The notes beneath the pieces are model-generated. The model was not told where the DNA came from, searched no databases, and saw nothing but the letters and a program-made list of their open reading frames with translations. A DNA stretch of 64,000 nt from Adineta ricciae (lineage: Eukaryota; Rotifera; Eurotatoria; Adinetida; Adinetidae), in the NCBI GenBank assembly GCA_905250025.1, contig CAJNOJ010000134.1:211419-275418 (forward strand), in the 5' to 3' direction. This document shows positions 10,674 to 21,089 of the stretch, one piece after another (within the stretch, counting starts at the first letter, position 1; every line of letters starts with the position of its first letter). A program made the position numbers and the translations under genes.

Positions 10674-11684
10674 CTATTTATTAATGAATCGATAGGTAGG
10701 TTTGATTTCTGTCAGATGAATCTCAGAATTTGCATTGTCGTTTTGAATGATATCAGTGACTTCAAATACGCTATCGAACATAATTAAAATCTCTTTTTCA
10801 TGTGGAAATTCGGAAATATATTGAACATCTAATGCGGTATAAGAATGACGAATTCGAAATATCATCATCACAACATGTTGATCGGCGGTGTTACATTTAC
10901 GAATATATTCTTCAGCAATTGTTCGTTCTTGCGTCGTGCAAAGAAATGTTCGATTCGAAATTCTACTTCCTTTTTTAAATACGTTAAGGTCGTCGAGAGC
11001 ATTGAGACAAACACTTCGATAACAATAATCTTTGTACGAATATGTTTCGTGTAATTCGCGATTGAAATAGATTGTTTGTACGAACTCTAATAGAGGATTA
11101 TCTTCATTTCTTGACAAAAGATAATGATTGACACGTTTGTAAAAGTCTGTTTCGGCTGTATACGCTTGGATTAAGTGAATGCAATCTTTTTCTTCGACAG
11201 CTTGACGAAGAAAACGTCGAATAACGTCAAGATTGATCATAGGACGTAGTTGTGTGCATATTCGATCTATATGCAAAGCGCCATATTTTAATCGATTACC
11301 TTGAAGATAATCAGCTGGAATATTCTTTAGATTCACGTCTGGTCGAACCCAAATCGATAATTCTTCTTCGATAGAAATTCTTCCTCCAAAGCGATGCGTT
11401 GAAAAATCTCGATGAAACAAATGTTTGTTTTCATTGCTGATCTCTTCGTATGGAGTTTTATCATATTTATTCAAAATACGCCGTGTGAAACCACGTTGTA
11501 GTAATAAAACAACGACACCGACTGAATTATGAAAACATGCAACATGTAATGGTGTACTGTCATTGGGTTCCATTCGATCGAGTTCTTCCAATGTATGTTT
11601 TCGTAGTAATCGTTCGACCGAATCGAAGTCATTTGCTCTACAAGCGTAATAGAACGGACTTGGTTTCGATGCCGGCTCGCTCAT
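10674..11684 (-). CDS. Ankyrin-repeat protein with ADP-ribosyltransferase (ART)-like domain
   Basis: Intronless, 336 residues. Residues ~8-85 form two ankyrin repeats (PFYYACRANDFDSVERLL, then DSTPLHVACFHNSVGVVVLLLQRG). The C-terminal ~200 residues look like the arginine-specific mono-ADP-ribosyltransferase fold: a YRSV segment for the R of the R-S-E triad, then GSRISNRTFLCTTQERTIAEEYI (in the place of the STS-x-A segment), then SEFPHEKEILIM with two acidic residues in ExE-like spacing. The second-strand serine is replaced by Cys-Thr-Thr, so activity is uncertain. There is no signal peptide, hence probably cytosolic. TATA-like TATATA lies near 11762-11770 upstream. The ART assignment is from motif reading only. 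Confidence 0.7.
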   Translation of the reverse strand: MSEPASKPSPFYYACRANDFDSVERLLRKHTLEELDRMEPNDSTPLHVACFHNSVGVVVLLLQRGFTRRILNKYDKTPYEEISNENKHLFHRDFSTHRFGGRISIEEELSIWVRPDVNLKNIPADYLQGNRLKYGALHIDRICTQLRPMINLDVIRRFLRQAVEEKDCIHLIQAYTAETDFYKRVNHYLLSRNEDNPLLEFVQTIYFNRELHETYSYKDYCYRSVCLNALDDLNVFKKGSRISNRTFLCTTQERTIAEEYIRKCNTADQHVVMMIFRIRHSYTALDVQYISEFPHEKEILIMFDSVFEVTDIIQNDNANSEIHLTEIKPTYRFINK

Positions 11685-12409
11685 TGAGTTTCATCGAAAT
11701 GAGAATCGATGAAATTTCTGTCACTTTTAGGAGCCTTACCTTATGTCAATACGAAACTCATTTTATATACGATTCGATAAGAGAAAGAAAAACAAGTGTT
11801 TTGAAGAACAGAGAGAATGAAAAATGTTTTCGACGTAAAATTCACAAGTTTGAAGTAACGGAACAGAAAAAAATGGTCATTATCAACTGAAAAATCATTG
11901 TTCCTATAAATCAGGTTTTATTTGTTTAACCGTGAATTTAAAAATATTTATCACACATCACATGAATAGTATATGGTGTGCAAAATCATAGATTGTCCCT
12001 CTTAAGTAAATGTACACTTGTCATCTCTATTCGATCCATTAGGTTTTCATTGACAATCGTTTCAATTTATTCAAAGGTTAATACTCTTCACTTCATTGTA
12101 ATTCCACACATAAACATGATAGTGTGAAAAGAAAAGAGTGAAGAGAAATTTAGACTTTTTTTAAAGCTTAAAATCACGATAAATGCTTTGGATTTAGTTC
12201 AATTAGGAAGATACATCGTCTATATAAATAACAAATAATCATTCTTTCTATCAGAATGACAAGATGTTACAGTGGAATTCATGCAAAGGATCAATAAAAT
12301 ATCAGCAATATGCAAATAGTAGGCATTAGTTATGAATCTAACGATGAGAAAGAGGAAGAGAAATGAACGCAACGAAACTCATTGACAAAATATTGTTTCA
12401 TTTCTCTTT
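11685..12409. other. Divergent intergenic region, no gene seen
   Basis: Separates the divergently transcribed ANK-ART gene and the TM2 gene, so it must contain both promoters. It is AT-rich, with TATATAAA near 12221 on the plus strand about 190 bp before the TM2 gene. Confidence 0.5.
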
Positions 12410-13012
12410 ATGTTCCGCGATTTGATTATCAATATGCGTTATTTGATTTCGATACTAATCGTTATGTTTATTACATTGTTTTTTCTTGGATATAGTCGAT
12501 CTATTCCTGAGCAAAAATCAGATCTTATCGCTTCACGACGATGGGGACGGTGGTGCATGACGGATTTCAACTGCGGTCATGGGTATTGTCAAGGTTATGT
12601 ATGTCAATGTTACCGAGGATATATCACGCAGAGAATAATGGATGTGTGCAATTATGAACAGAGAACGAAATTATCAGCGTTTCTTCTTTCATTTTTCTTG
12701 GGAATATTTGGTAGTGATTGGTTTTTTCTATCGCGAGGAAAGACTGGTTATATCATAGGTGGCATTTTGAAATTGTTGATATCGCTAGGTTGTTTAATTG
12801 GATGGCCATTTATAATTGTTAAATATTCCAAGAAAAATCCAGGTATCGTCACTGTCGTTAATATGGTTAATGTTCTTATTAGTCTTACGGCATTTTTATG
12901 GTGGTTAACAGATTGGATTCGAATTTTAGCTAATGTATTTTACGATGGTAATGGAGCACCATTACAACCTTGGCGAAATGAATATCAGACGAAATTTCCA
13001 TATCAGATGTAA
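12410..13012 (+). CDS. TM2-domain membrane protein with N-terminal cysteine-rich module
   Basis: Single exon, 200 residues from the first ATG; an internal ATG at 12434 (MRYLIS) may be the real start, placing the signal sequence at the very N-terminus. The ectodomain has a small EGF-like cluster (CMTDFNCGHGYCQGYVCQCYRGY). Then comes the TM2 domain: KLSAFLLSFFLGIFGSDWFFLSRG, GYIIGGILKLLISLGCLIGWPF and a third hydrophobic stretch ending WWLTDWIRI, followed by a short tail. The F-G-x-D-x-F-x-L-G-x-x-x-x-G arrangement is the family signature. TM2 proteins include relatives of amyloid-beta binding proteins. The role here is unknown. Confidence 0.75.
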   Translation: MFRDLIINMRYLISILIVMFITLFFLGYSRSIPEQKSDLIASRRWGRWCMTDFNCGHGYCQGYVCQCYRGYITQRIMDVCNYEQRTKLSAFLLSFFLGIFGSDWFFLSRGKTGYIIGGILKLLISLGCLIGWPFIIVKYSKKNPGIVTVVNMVNVLISLTAFLWWLTDWIRILANVFYDGNGAPLQPWRNEYQTKFPYQM

Positions 13013-13419
13013 ATGAATGTTTTGTAAATGATGTTGTGATATGATGTATTTGAAATAAAATTCGATTATTTGCGTTCTTGAAATAACAGAGGCATTCAGT
13101 TTAGAGCAAATTCCGTTTCAATTAACTTTAATCCATTGAAAATTCAACAGATGTATAATAATCCAACGCTTTGTCAAAAATTTTGCTATTAATAGGATCG
13201 AAACCAATAGAATCGGGGACTTTGAAGATGCACATCTCTGTCTGTCAATATTGATGTAGATTACTACGTACCTTTTACTTCTTATCTCCATTATTGGTTG
13301 TGTAATGCTTTTGTTTTTCGCCCTTGTTACACTCAGTATGCTTGCGTAACATAGTCCGAAGATAAAGAAGTACCTATAAATATGTGCGATATTTGCCACA
13401 GAAAAACACATTAGTTATC
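13013..13419. other. Intergenic, no gene seen
   Basis: Spacer containing the likely polyadenylation signal AATAAA of the TM2 gene near 13055 and the short promoter region of the lipocalin gene. Confidence 0.5.
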
Positions 13420-14118
13420 ATGCAAATCTTCGCTCTCATCTTCGTTGTGCTTTCCTTGGCCAGCACATCATTCGCAAAAGAATGTCCAAAAATAGTCACA
13501 CAAAAGGTGTTCGATGTGACGAAAGTAAGTGGAAATGAATTCAATTGAGATTCTCAATTTCATCTATACGATTTAGTACGTTGGTTTATGGTATGAAGCT
13601 TATCGAAGTGATATCATTTTTGAAACCGGAAGTCGATGTGTTAATGCGACATATTCACCCAATCCAGACGGATCGGTTGCTGTGTGGAATCAAGCCGTTA
13701 ATTTGCTTGATGAATATACCAGTATTCGTGGAACAGCACGAGTCAAAAATGCCTCCGAACCAGCAGCGTTTGTCGTCACTTTTGACAATCCACGTAAATG
13801 ATGCTTTGTATTCATCAGTTTTATAAGAACTTCCTTGTTTGCTTTAGTTGAAAAAGGTGATTATAATGTGTTAACAACGAACTATGATGATTATGCGTTA
13901 GTCTACGCTTGTCGCACGGTTCCAGTTCTCGATGTTAAACTCGAATTCATCTGGCTTCTTTCGTAAGGAGAGAAAACTTTGTGTTCTTGAAGTTCTATTC
14001 TCATATTTCTAGACGTAAGAAAACCATGTCACCAGGAACTGTCAACGAATTGAAAAAGATTCTTTCCGATATGGGTGCAGATGTGAATAGTATAAAACAA
14101 ACTGAACAGAATTGTTAG
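13420..14118 (+). CDS. Lipocalin, apolipoprotein D-like
   Basis: Four exons, 13420-13524, 13577-13793, 13848-13962 and 14013-14118, with introns of 50-54 bp, give 180 residues. Signal peptide MQIFALIFVVLSLASTSFA. The first structurally conserved region is YVGLWYEAYRSD (G-x-W). The second is the T-x-Y-D-x-Y-A-L-V-Y-A-C segment (TTNYDDYALVYAC), and a third basic segment SRKKTMSP follows the last long strand. Four cysteines can form the usual ApoD disulfides, including C-P near the mature N-terminus and the final Cys. Lipocalins carry small hydrophobic molecules outside the cell. In bdelloids such proteins are often discussed in desiccation tolerance, but nothing here shows that use. Confidence 0.88.
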
Positions 14119-14235
14119 AGTTTTCTTTTTGTCATTAATATTCTTGTTTCGATGAAATAAAACGATTTCACATACGATATTGAATCATTTTAACTTTATT
14201 TCATTCTTTTACCAAGAAGAATAACAAACGAAAGG

Positions 14236-14859
14236 TTAAAATAGTGAATAACGTCGTGCTTTTTTCTTTGCAATATATCTCGCATACTTAACCGACCTGA
14301 CAATGACGAATAATGTTAATAATGTCAAAGAAATATTCGTAATTAATAACATGATTAAGATACTCGAACGAATCGATGAAGTATTTTTATCTTTCCATTG
14401 AATCCATTTGACTCGCGTAGAGTTTGGCAAGATTGGCCAAGAGAGAGACGATATCGACGAACGAATTTTATTGAGAATATCACTGGTATTTCTCGTATTC
14501 TGTGACAATGTTCCGTCTATCAAAGTTGAACAATCACCAGAATAACAAAGACGACCAAAACAAGCACCAGTTGACGATAAAGTTGTTACTTGACATATAT
14601 CTGAAATGAACGAATTTATATTTTACGTGATAATCAGAACATTTCAGTTACTTGTTTGACTTCTTTGTCGACAACAGGTAAAATTACATGAATAGAGTGT
14701 TGTATTCGTCAGAATAACTGTATGATTACTAATGGTGTCATTAGTATCACATTGATAGAGATCAACATTGACCAATGAGAGATTCTGAGCGAACAAAGTC
14801 GATGTAACGATGGTGAATTGCGAAAAGAAAAGGCCGAGTAGAAATAACTGATATAACAT
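14236..14859 (-). CDS. Type I membrane protein with short cysteine-rich ectodomain, unidentified
   Basis: Two exons on the minus strand, 14652-14859 and 14236-14600, with a 51-bp intron, give 190 residues. The N-terminus is a signal peptide (MLYQLFLLGLFFSQFTIVTS). The ectodomain has several N-glycosylation sites (NLS, NDT, NHT, NTT, NFT) and cysteine pairs (CNFTCC, CQV, ACFGRLCYSGDC). A single C-terminal helix (SSILIMLLITNISLTLLTLFV) is followed by a short, strongly basic tail (AKKKARRYSLF). No family is recognised. It converges on the lipocalin gene with only 117 bp between stop codons. Confidence 0.65.
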
Positions 14860-15076
14860 TACAAACTGAAAAGAAAACGAGTCAGATGTGTTTTATTTCG
14901 ATTGTTTGTCAATGAAACGAACACAGCTGGTTACTGAATTGATGGGCAGAAAAGAAATCATATTCACTGTTCCATTTACACATTTAGTATATTCTTTTTT
15001 CCACAGTTTTGTTTTCAATTTCGTTGTCAACAGGAAATAAATTTCGTTTCTTTTCTTTTTTTATTTGTTTAAATTA

Positions 15077-15409
15077 ATGACACGACGTCGAAAATTTCAA
15101 AAACCAATATCTTATCCATCCGTATCATCAACCGATGAGATTCAAAAGCGACCTTCGCGAAAGCGCCGTCGACGCCGCCACCGTCGGTATCGAAATCGGC
15201 AAAGTCGTTCCATGAATATGACAACTGAAGTCGCCATCAATGCATTGAATATGCTACAAATCTCCACCGAACCATTGGAATTCATTGAACGGGATGAATT
15301 AACACGATATCATGCTCTAAAGATGCCAATGAAACAACAACCGGTTGTTTTCTTGGTTAATCAGCAAAATATTTCTATCGATGACGATCATCTTTCGAGT
15401 TATGCGTGA
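15077..15409 (+). CDS. Small basic protein, unidentified
   Basis: 110 residues from the ATG at 15077. The first third is very basic (KRPSRKRRRRRHRRYRNR), suggesting a nuclear localisation signal or nucleic-acid contact. The rest is mixed with no hydrophobic segment. No domain is recognised. The frame is clean and preceded by a pyrimidine-rich stretch, so an upstream non-coding exon is possible. It could also be a chance frame. Confidence 0.4.
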   Translation: MTRRRKFQKPISYPSVSSTDEIQKRPSRKRRRRRHRRYRNRQSRSMNMTTEVAINALNMLQISTEPLEFIERDELTRYHALKMPMKQQPVVFLVNQQNISIDDDHLSSYA

Positions 15410-15657
15410 AGAATAATAAAAATTCAGCAGGTTTTGTCATTCTGTATGTCGTATAGAAGAATCGAGTAAAATGTCGTTTAAAATTCTTTGAACAAAAGAG
15501 AAAGACAGACGCAAAACGTCAAACATGAATTTCATTTTGAAAGAAAACAGAACGAGACACAAAAGTAAAAGAAAATAGTACATACATTCGATCGGCATTT
15601 ATATTTACTTCAATTAAGAATAGAAAAACTACGAATTTCGAAGTTTTATTTTGTTAA

Positions 15658-17419
15658 ATGATGGTACGTCGTCGACCATATCTATTCATCATTGGATTTC
15701 TACTTGGTGTTCCTTCAATCACAACATTCATTCGTATTCTATTGCATCCATCATCTAATTTTTCACAACAAACATTTAGTCTGATTCATGAGCCTAAAAT
15801 TTCGTTCCCTAGCGTACGTCCAACTGTCGATAAACGTCGATTCAACAGTTCAGCAGTTGAAGCACTGATCAGCGAAGTAAAACGAAATATCAAAAATACC
15901 GAACTTGCATGGTTATTCGAAAATTGTTTTCCAAATACTCTCGATACAACTGTCGACTTTACTCTCAACACAACGGACAATAATCGTCCGGATACGTATG
16001 TTATCACAGGTGATATNAAGTAAAACGAAATATCAAAAATACCGAACTTGCATGGTTATTCGAAAATTGTTTTCCAAATACTCTCGATACAACTGTCGAC
16101 TTTACTCTCAACACAACGGACAATAATCGTCCGGATACGTATGTTATCACAGGTGATATTGATGCCATGTGGTTACGCGATTCAAGTGCACAAGTTCATC
16201 CGTATTTACCACTAATGAAACATGATGCGAATCTTCGTCTATTAATCGAAGGTGTTTTACTTCGACAATTAATCTGTATTCAACGTGATCCATATGCGAA
16301 TGCATTTTATAAAACTCTCGATCGAATTAGTGAATGGAAATATGTAGATGATACCGATATGAATGATGGTGTACACGAACGCAAATGGGAATTGGATTCA
16401 CTTTGTTATGTTATAAGATTGATGTTCTCGTATTGGAAAGAAGTCGATTACGAGTCCACATTTTTTCGTAAATATGAAAGCGACTTTAAGAAAACAATAC
16501 GGATCATTGTTGACACACTCAAACTGCAACAAAGATATAATGGATCAGGTAAATTAGTATTTGAAAAACAAATGCTCTTCCAATATTCATTGTTGACTAA
16601 CTTAATATTTATTCCAATAAAATGACATTTTGCTTTTCGTTAGGATCATATCGTTTTCAACGGCAAGGTGCTCCATCTGATCCTCGTGGTAATCAAGCTC
16701 GACCGAATGGTCTAATCTATTCATATTTTCGACCAAGTGATGATCTTCAAATCTACCCGTATTTGATTCCGGCGCAATTCTTTGCTTATCATTCATTAAA
16801 GCAACTCTTAAATCTGACCAATAGTTTAAATTGGGCAGATGAGTTTCGCCTCGATATCAACAATTTAATCACCGATTTACGTAGTGTTCTCTTCGGCATA
16901 AAAAATAGTGATATCATAACAATGACCCATCCAAAACACGGTCTGATTTATCTTTATGAAAGCAATGGTTTTGGAGGCAAAGCAGCGATGGATGATGCAA
17001 ATATTCCTTCTTTACTTTCATTACCTTATCTATGTCCAACTGAATTCTTTCTCAATCGTTCCATTTATCAAAATACTCGAAAATTCGTACTCAGTAAAGA
17101 TAATCCTTGGTTTATGAGGGGAAATATTCTCGAAGGTGTCGGCGGACCACATATAGGTTATGGAACTGTATGGCCGTTAGCGATTATAATGCGAGGACTA
17201 ACGTCGAATGATGATGAGGAGATACGTTCATGTTTAAGAATGTTACAAAAATCGCATTCGAATACGGGTTATATGCATGAAGCCATTTCGGTTGATGATC
17301 CAACGCAATTTACACGGCCGTGGTTTGCGTGGGCAAATAGTCTATTTGGAGAGTTTGTATGGAAGATTTATCGAGAAAAACGATATCTTTTAAATGAAAT
17401 TGAAACTAGAAAAGTATAA
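15658..17419 (+). CDS. Glycoside hydrolase family 125, exo-alpha-1,6-mannosidase type
   Basis: GH125 enzymes remove alpha-1,6-linked mannose. Here a membrane-anchor N-terminus (RRRPYLFIIGFLLGVPSITTF) precedes the catalytic domain. Family landmarks are GDIDAMWLRDSSAQVHPYL, KWELDSLCYVIRL, DDANIPSLLSLPYL, GGPHIGYGTVWPLAI and TGYMHEAISVDDP...FTRPWFAWANSLFGEF. Exon 1 runs from 15658 to 16548 and exon 2 from 16644 to 17419, with one 95-bp intron. In the sequence as given the frame breaks at 16017 because a 142-bp block is printed twice around an N; collapsing one copy (143 bp) restores a continuous frame (see the separate entry). The family is mainly bacterial and fungal, so acquisition by transfer followed by intron gain is likely. 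The anchor suggests the Golgi or cell surface. Confidence 0.88.
15875..16159. other. Assembly artefact: exact 142-bp duplication around a single N
   Basis: Bases 15875-16016 and 16018-16159 are identical by eye, and they are separated by one N at 16017. The shift of 143 bp is not a multiple of three and breaks the GH125 frame. Removing one copy plus the N rejoins the frame exactly at GDIDAMWLRD. This is what a gap closed without merging overlapping contig ends looks like. Confidence 0.92.
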
Positions 17420-17821
17420 TGTTTTTTATTTTTTGTATAATAAATCAATATTGCCAATTTTTTCAATGGATGGTCTTTTTATAAAGGGTTGTATTTAAAT
17501 AATCAGTATATTATTTTGTTTTGAAAAACTGTTATATATACTACTTATCTGAGCAATTTAAATAGGTTTTTATCAATCATTAGTGCGTTATAAGCATCAC
17601 TGCCAATTCACGGAAATAACCCCTAGAGTTTAGGAATTACTTACCAACAAATCGATAGAGGGCGGCTTTATATCAAGTTTCAGAGATAGTATGGTGGACA
17701 TAAAACTATGAGACAACCGGAACCACACCGTCATCCTCACTGACACCCACGCCCTCAAGATTCTGATATTCATTATGTTGTAAATAGAAGAGAAAATAAC
17801 GAGTCTATATTATCAGGACAC
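17420..17821. other. Intergenic, no gene seen
   Basis: Spacer between two same-strand glycosidase genes, with AATAAA near 17440 for the GH125 transcript. No further gene is seen. Confidence 0.5.
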
Positions 17822-19771
17822 ATGCAAGATAAGGAGTTGAATACTGCTTTTCATTTGATTCAACATATCATGCAGTATATGATTATTTTTACTTTTCTTG
17901 TGTTCGTACACTCTTTACACTCGGCTGCAGTTCCATCATCAACTGTCGATAATGTTCCAAATCAATTTCTTCCATTCTATTTACAAGAAGTTCATCTGAT
18001 CAATTCGATTCACTCGCCAAGTCTTGCTGGTCAACAATTGAATCAGGCCTATTTAGATCTTTTACCCGTAGATCGCTTGTTGTATACCTATTATGTCAAT
18101 GCAAATCTAAGTGTCGAAGGTATTGAACCACTCGGTGGATGGGAATCACCAACGAGTGATATTCGTGGTGTATTTCTCGCTTTTTATCTACAAGCGTCTG
18201 CCAAAGCATACCTTGCATATAATAATACTCAGCAGTTGTCCAAAGCACAATATTTGGTTGAGCAACTCTATCGTGTACAAAAGCTTTTGAATGAATCCGG
18301 ATTTCTCGCAGCATGGCCATCGGAACATCTACGTAAATTAGAACGTTTAGAGAAAGTTTGGGCACCGATTTATTGTTACGAAAAACTGCTTCGTGGTCTT
18401 TCAGATATGTATACCTTAACTGGATTAACACTAGCTGGCCAAATGGTACACGATATGTTGAATTATTTATATACATGGATGATTCATTGTATGAACACTT
18501 ATCCAACATCACATTGGCATGCTATGATATTCAGTACGTTAGATTATGAATATGGTGGTATTAGTGAGTTTCTATATGAACAATATGGATTAACAAGTGA
18601 TCAACGGTTCTTTTGGATGGCACAACAATTCGATGATGGACAATTTCTTGGAGCTCTGGCATTGAACATGGATTTTCTGACAGGTGTACATGCAAATTCA
18701 CATGTTCCACCTGTGATTGGTAGTGGTCGACGATACTCCATTACAGGTGAACAACAGTATCGATCTATCATAGAAAATTTCTATTCATTAGTATGGAATA
18801 ATCATACGTATTCGACGGGTGGTTCGAATGGAGGGAATGGCTCTGTCGGATTCGATCAACAAGAGCATTATAGTGATCCAAATCTTCTTTCTCAAACACT
18901 CTGGAATAACAATCAAGAATTTTGTGTTCAGTATAATATGTTACGCTTGATACGGATGTTAATTCAATGGACAGGAAAAGTTCAATACGCAAATTCGTAC
19001 GAACGGATCTATGTGAATAGTATTTGGGGTACACAAAATCCAGAAGAACCCGGTCATATGTTGTATAGTTACCCATTGGGTGAAGGTGTAAGTAAACCAA
19101 CATCGGTCGGAGGTGGAGATGTTGGATATGGGACACAGTTCGATAGTTTCTGGTGTTGTTATACAACAGCTATTGATCAATGGACAAAAATGAGTGATTC
19201 GATTTATTTTCGTCAAAACTCATCGATTTATGTGAATCTATTTGTTTCGTCTGAAGTAAATTGGACAGATAAGAACTTCGTTCTCCGACAATTAACTGCT
19301 TTTCCAAGAGAATCAACAACGAACTTCACAATAAACACTTCATTCAATGAGGTTCACATGACTATCAACTTACGTGTACCATCGTGGATTGTTCTCAACG
19401 AATCTTGGATTGAAATCAATCATCTTCGTCAAAAACTCGATCTTATTCCTTCAACTTACATTCAACTTCCGAAACTCAACTGGAAACCGAACGATGAAAT
19501 CGTTTACAAAATGGCGATGAACATTCATTTCGAATCAATTAATGACAATCCACAATTAGTTTCAATCCTATATGGACCAATTGTTCTCGGTGGATTAACT
19601 AAGCAAGCAAAAGTTTTATTTAACGATGTGAATCTTATCCGAAGAATTCAGCGATCATCTTCTGAAATCTTACTGTTTGAAACAACATCGGTGGATGGAA
19701 CAAGAATTCAGTTTTTACCTTTGTATGAAATTGTCAATCAAACGTACACAGTTTATTTTCCCATTCAATGA
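17822..19771 (+). CDS. Glycoside hydrolase family 127 (DUF1680), beta-L-arabinofuranosidase type
   Basis: Intronless frame of 649 residues; the true start may be an internal ATG at 17870, which puts the signal sequence MQYMIIFTFLVFVHSLHS at the N-terminus. The (alpha/alpha)6 domain shows GWESPTSDIRG, FLTGVHANSHVPPVIGSGRRY and YSTGGSNGG. The zinc/nucleophile set known from HypBA1 (Glu, Cys, Cys, Cys) is present as E366 and C368 in QEFCVQYN and C445-C446 in FWCCYTT, so the enzyme is probably active. The C-terminal ~170 residues form the beta-sandwich modules. Family members release L-arabinofuranose from plant glycans. It is on the same strand as GH125, 400 bp downstream. The family is bacterial, fungal and plant, so horizontal transfer is likely. 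Confidence 0.9.
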   Translation: MQDKELNTAFHLIQHIMQYMIIFTFLVFVHSLHSAAVPSSTVDNVPNQFLPFYLQEVHLINSIHSPSLAGQQLNQAYLDLLPVDRLLYTYYVNANLSVEGIEPLGGWESPTSDIRGVFLAFYLQASAKAYLAYNNTQQLSKAQYLVEQLYRVQKLLNESGFLAAWPSEHLRKLERLEKVWAPIYCYEKLLRGLSDMYTLTGLTLAGQMVHDMLNYLYTWMIHCMNTYPTSHWHAMIFSTLDYEYGGISEFLYEQYGLTSDQRFFWMAQQFDDGQFLGALALNMDFLTGVHANSHVPPVIGSGRRYSITGEQQYRSIIENFYSLVWNNHTYSTGGSNGGNGSVGFDQQEHYSDPNLLSQTLWNNNQEFCVQYNMLRLIRMLIQWTGKVQYANSYERIYVNSIWGTQNPEEPGHMLYSYPLGEGVSKPTSVGGGDVGYGTQFDSFWCCYTTAIDQWTKMSDSIYFRQNSSIYVNLFVSSEVNWTDKNFVLRQLTAFPRESTTNFTINTSFNEVHMTINLRVPSWIVLNESWIEINHLRQKLDLIPSTYIQLPKLNWKPNDEIVYKMAMNIHFESINDNPQLVSILYGPIVLGGLTKQAKVLFNDVNLIRRIQRSSSEILLFETTSVDGTRIQFLPLYEIVNQTYTVYFPIQ

Positions 19772-20110
19772 TTATCGAAGACAAAGGTCTTATCTGTATC
19801 ATTCTTGAAAGTATTTTCGTTTTGATATGTTTAATAAAAGGAAATGAAATGTACAAAAATCATAGTTATATCATGATACATTAGATAATGAGATGACTTT
19901 AACTTCGATATGAATACTTAGTTTACAATCAAAGTCCAAGCATATCAAGAATCTTATCTATCATGTTAAACTTCTAGCAAAGTGCGTGTCTTCCAAACTT
20001 CAAAGATAACTATTTCGTATATCACATCGAGATAACAAACGTATAAAAGCAAGTACAAAATTCATAAAATTTCGTTCATCGAAAAGCTTATTTTTCTAAC
20101 ATATACCAAA
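19772..20110. promoter_or_regulatory. Intergenic with TATA box at 20042
   Basis: AATAAA near 19832 serves the GH127 gene. TATAAAA at 20042-20048 lies about 65 bp upstream of the next ATG (20111). Confidence 0.5.
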
Positions 20111-20812
20111 ATGCATATGTCTCCTATTTTATCTGCTGTTCTTATTGTCGTCTGCTGTGTAAATTTCACTTTTGCCAGTGGATTTGGTGTTGATTGCAAA
20201 TGTACCTGTTGTATTTCATCGAAAAAATCGGCATGCAAAGCAAATGAGCTTGGCTCAATTCACTTAGATATTGCATCATGTGATGATATGAAATGCCTTT
20301 CTGCTTGCAAACAACGTTATCCACTTTGCACAGCAGGCAAGTCAGATATGCAAACAACATGTACGTCATCGTAAGTAAAACAACACGCAAGTAATCGAAT
20401 ACTTATTTATGTATTTTACAGTGGTGAACCATCATCATCGTCAAGTACGATGACTTCAACTGCATCTACCGGATCTTCGTCTGCAACTAGCGCTCAAAGG
20501 TATTCTAGAAGAATGATTTAATTGTGTTGTCGACGACACCATTTACTTTCTGTTTGTAGCTCAAGCACAACTACAGGTGCTGGTTCGACTTCAACACTTA
20601 GCACAAGTTCCACCACAAGTGCATCATCTACTTCAACGCCGAGCACTAGCGCTACCACAAGTTCTACGACCACTTCTGGATCAAGTACAGTTACCTCAAC
20701 GACTTCTGGCAATAGCACTACATTACCATCGAATGCTAATGCAATCAAATCCATGTTTCAGTTTTCATATTTTATTCTTTTTATCACTGTATTTACTTTT
20801 TTCCGCATGTAA
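20111..20812 (+). CDS. Secreted, probably GPI-anchored mucin-like cysteine-rich protein
   Basis: Three exons, 20111-20370, 20422-20499 and 20560-20812, with 51- and 60-bp introns, give 196 residues. The signal peptide (MSPILSAVLIVVCCVNFTFA) is followed by a compact Cys module with eleven or so cysteines (VDCKCTCC, SACKANE, ASCDDMKCLSACKQRYPLC, TTC). A Ser/Thr-rich stalk of about 90 residues follows, then a C-terminal hydrophobic tail (FQFSYFILFITVFTFF) after small residues, as in GPI-anchor signals. The layout suits a heavily O-glycosylated surface protein. The Cys module is not recognised. Confidence 0.7.
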
Positions 20813-21089
20813 TCGTCTTAACGTAAACATAGGCAATAATAAATAGGTTCTTCTTCACTGACTGAAGTTTTAGTATATATACTATCATTTGGTGAACTTT
20901 CGTCATCATCCACTTCATCATTGAGCAAACAAAATTTTTTAAAGTAATTTCATCATTAGTCGTAAACAATATCATCTGAATCGATAGCACACAAAATATC
21001 TGTATCCTTATCAATACCGTCATGAGTCAGCCAAATGTAATCTTTAAAGTTTTGATCTTTTCATAGCTATATAAAAGATGATCAATGAA
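20813..21089. other. Intergenic, no gene seen
   Basis: AATAAATAG near 20838-20846 is a likely polyadenylation signal. No other feature is seen. Confidence 0.45.

Noticed and set aside
20518-20846. Alternative frames over the Ser/Thr stalk, including a Val-rich minus-strand frame
   Set aside because: Low-complexity triplets open several frames; only the plus-strand Ser/Thr frame connects to the signal peptide exon and a GPI-like tail.
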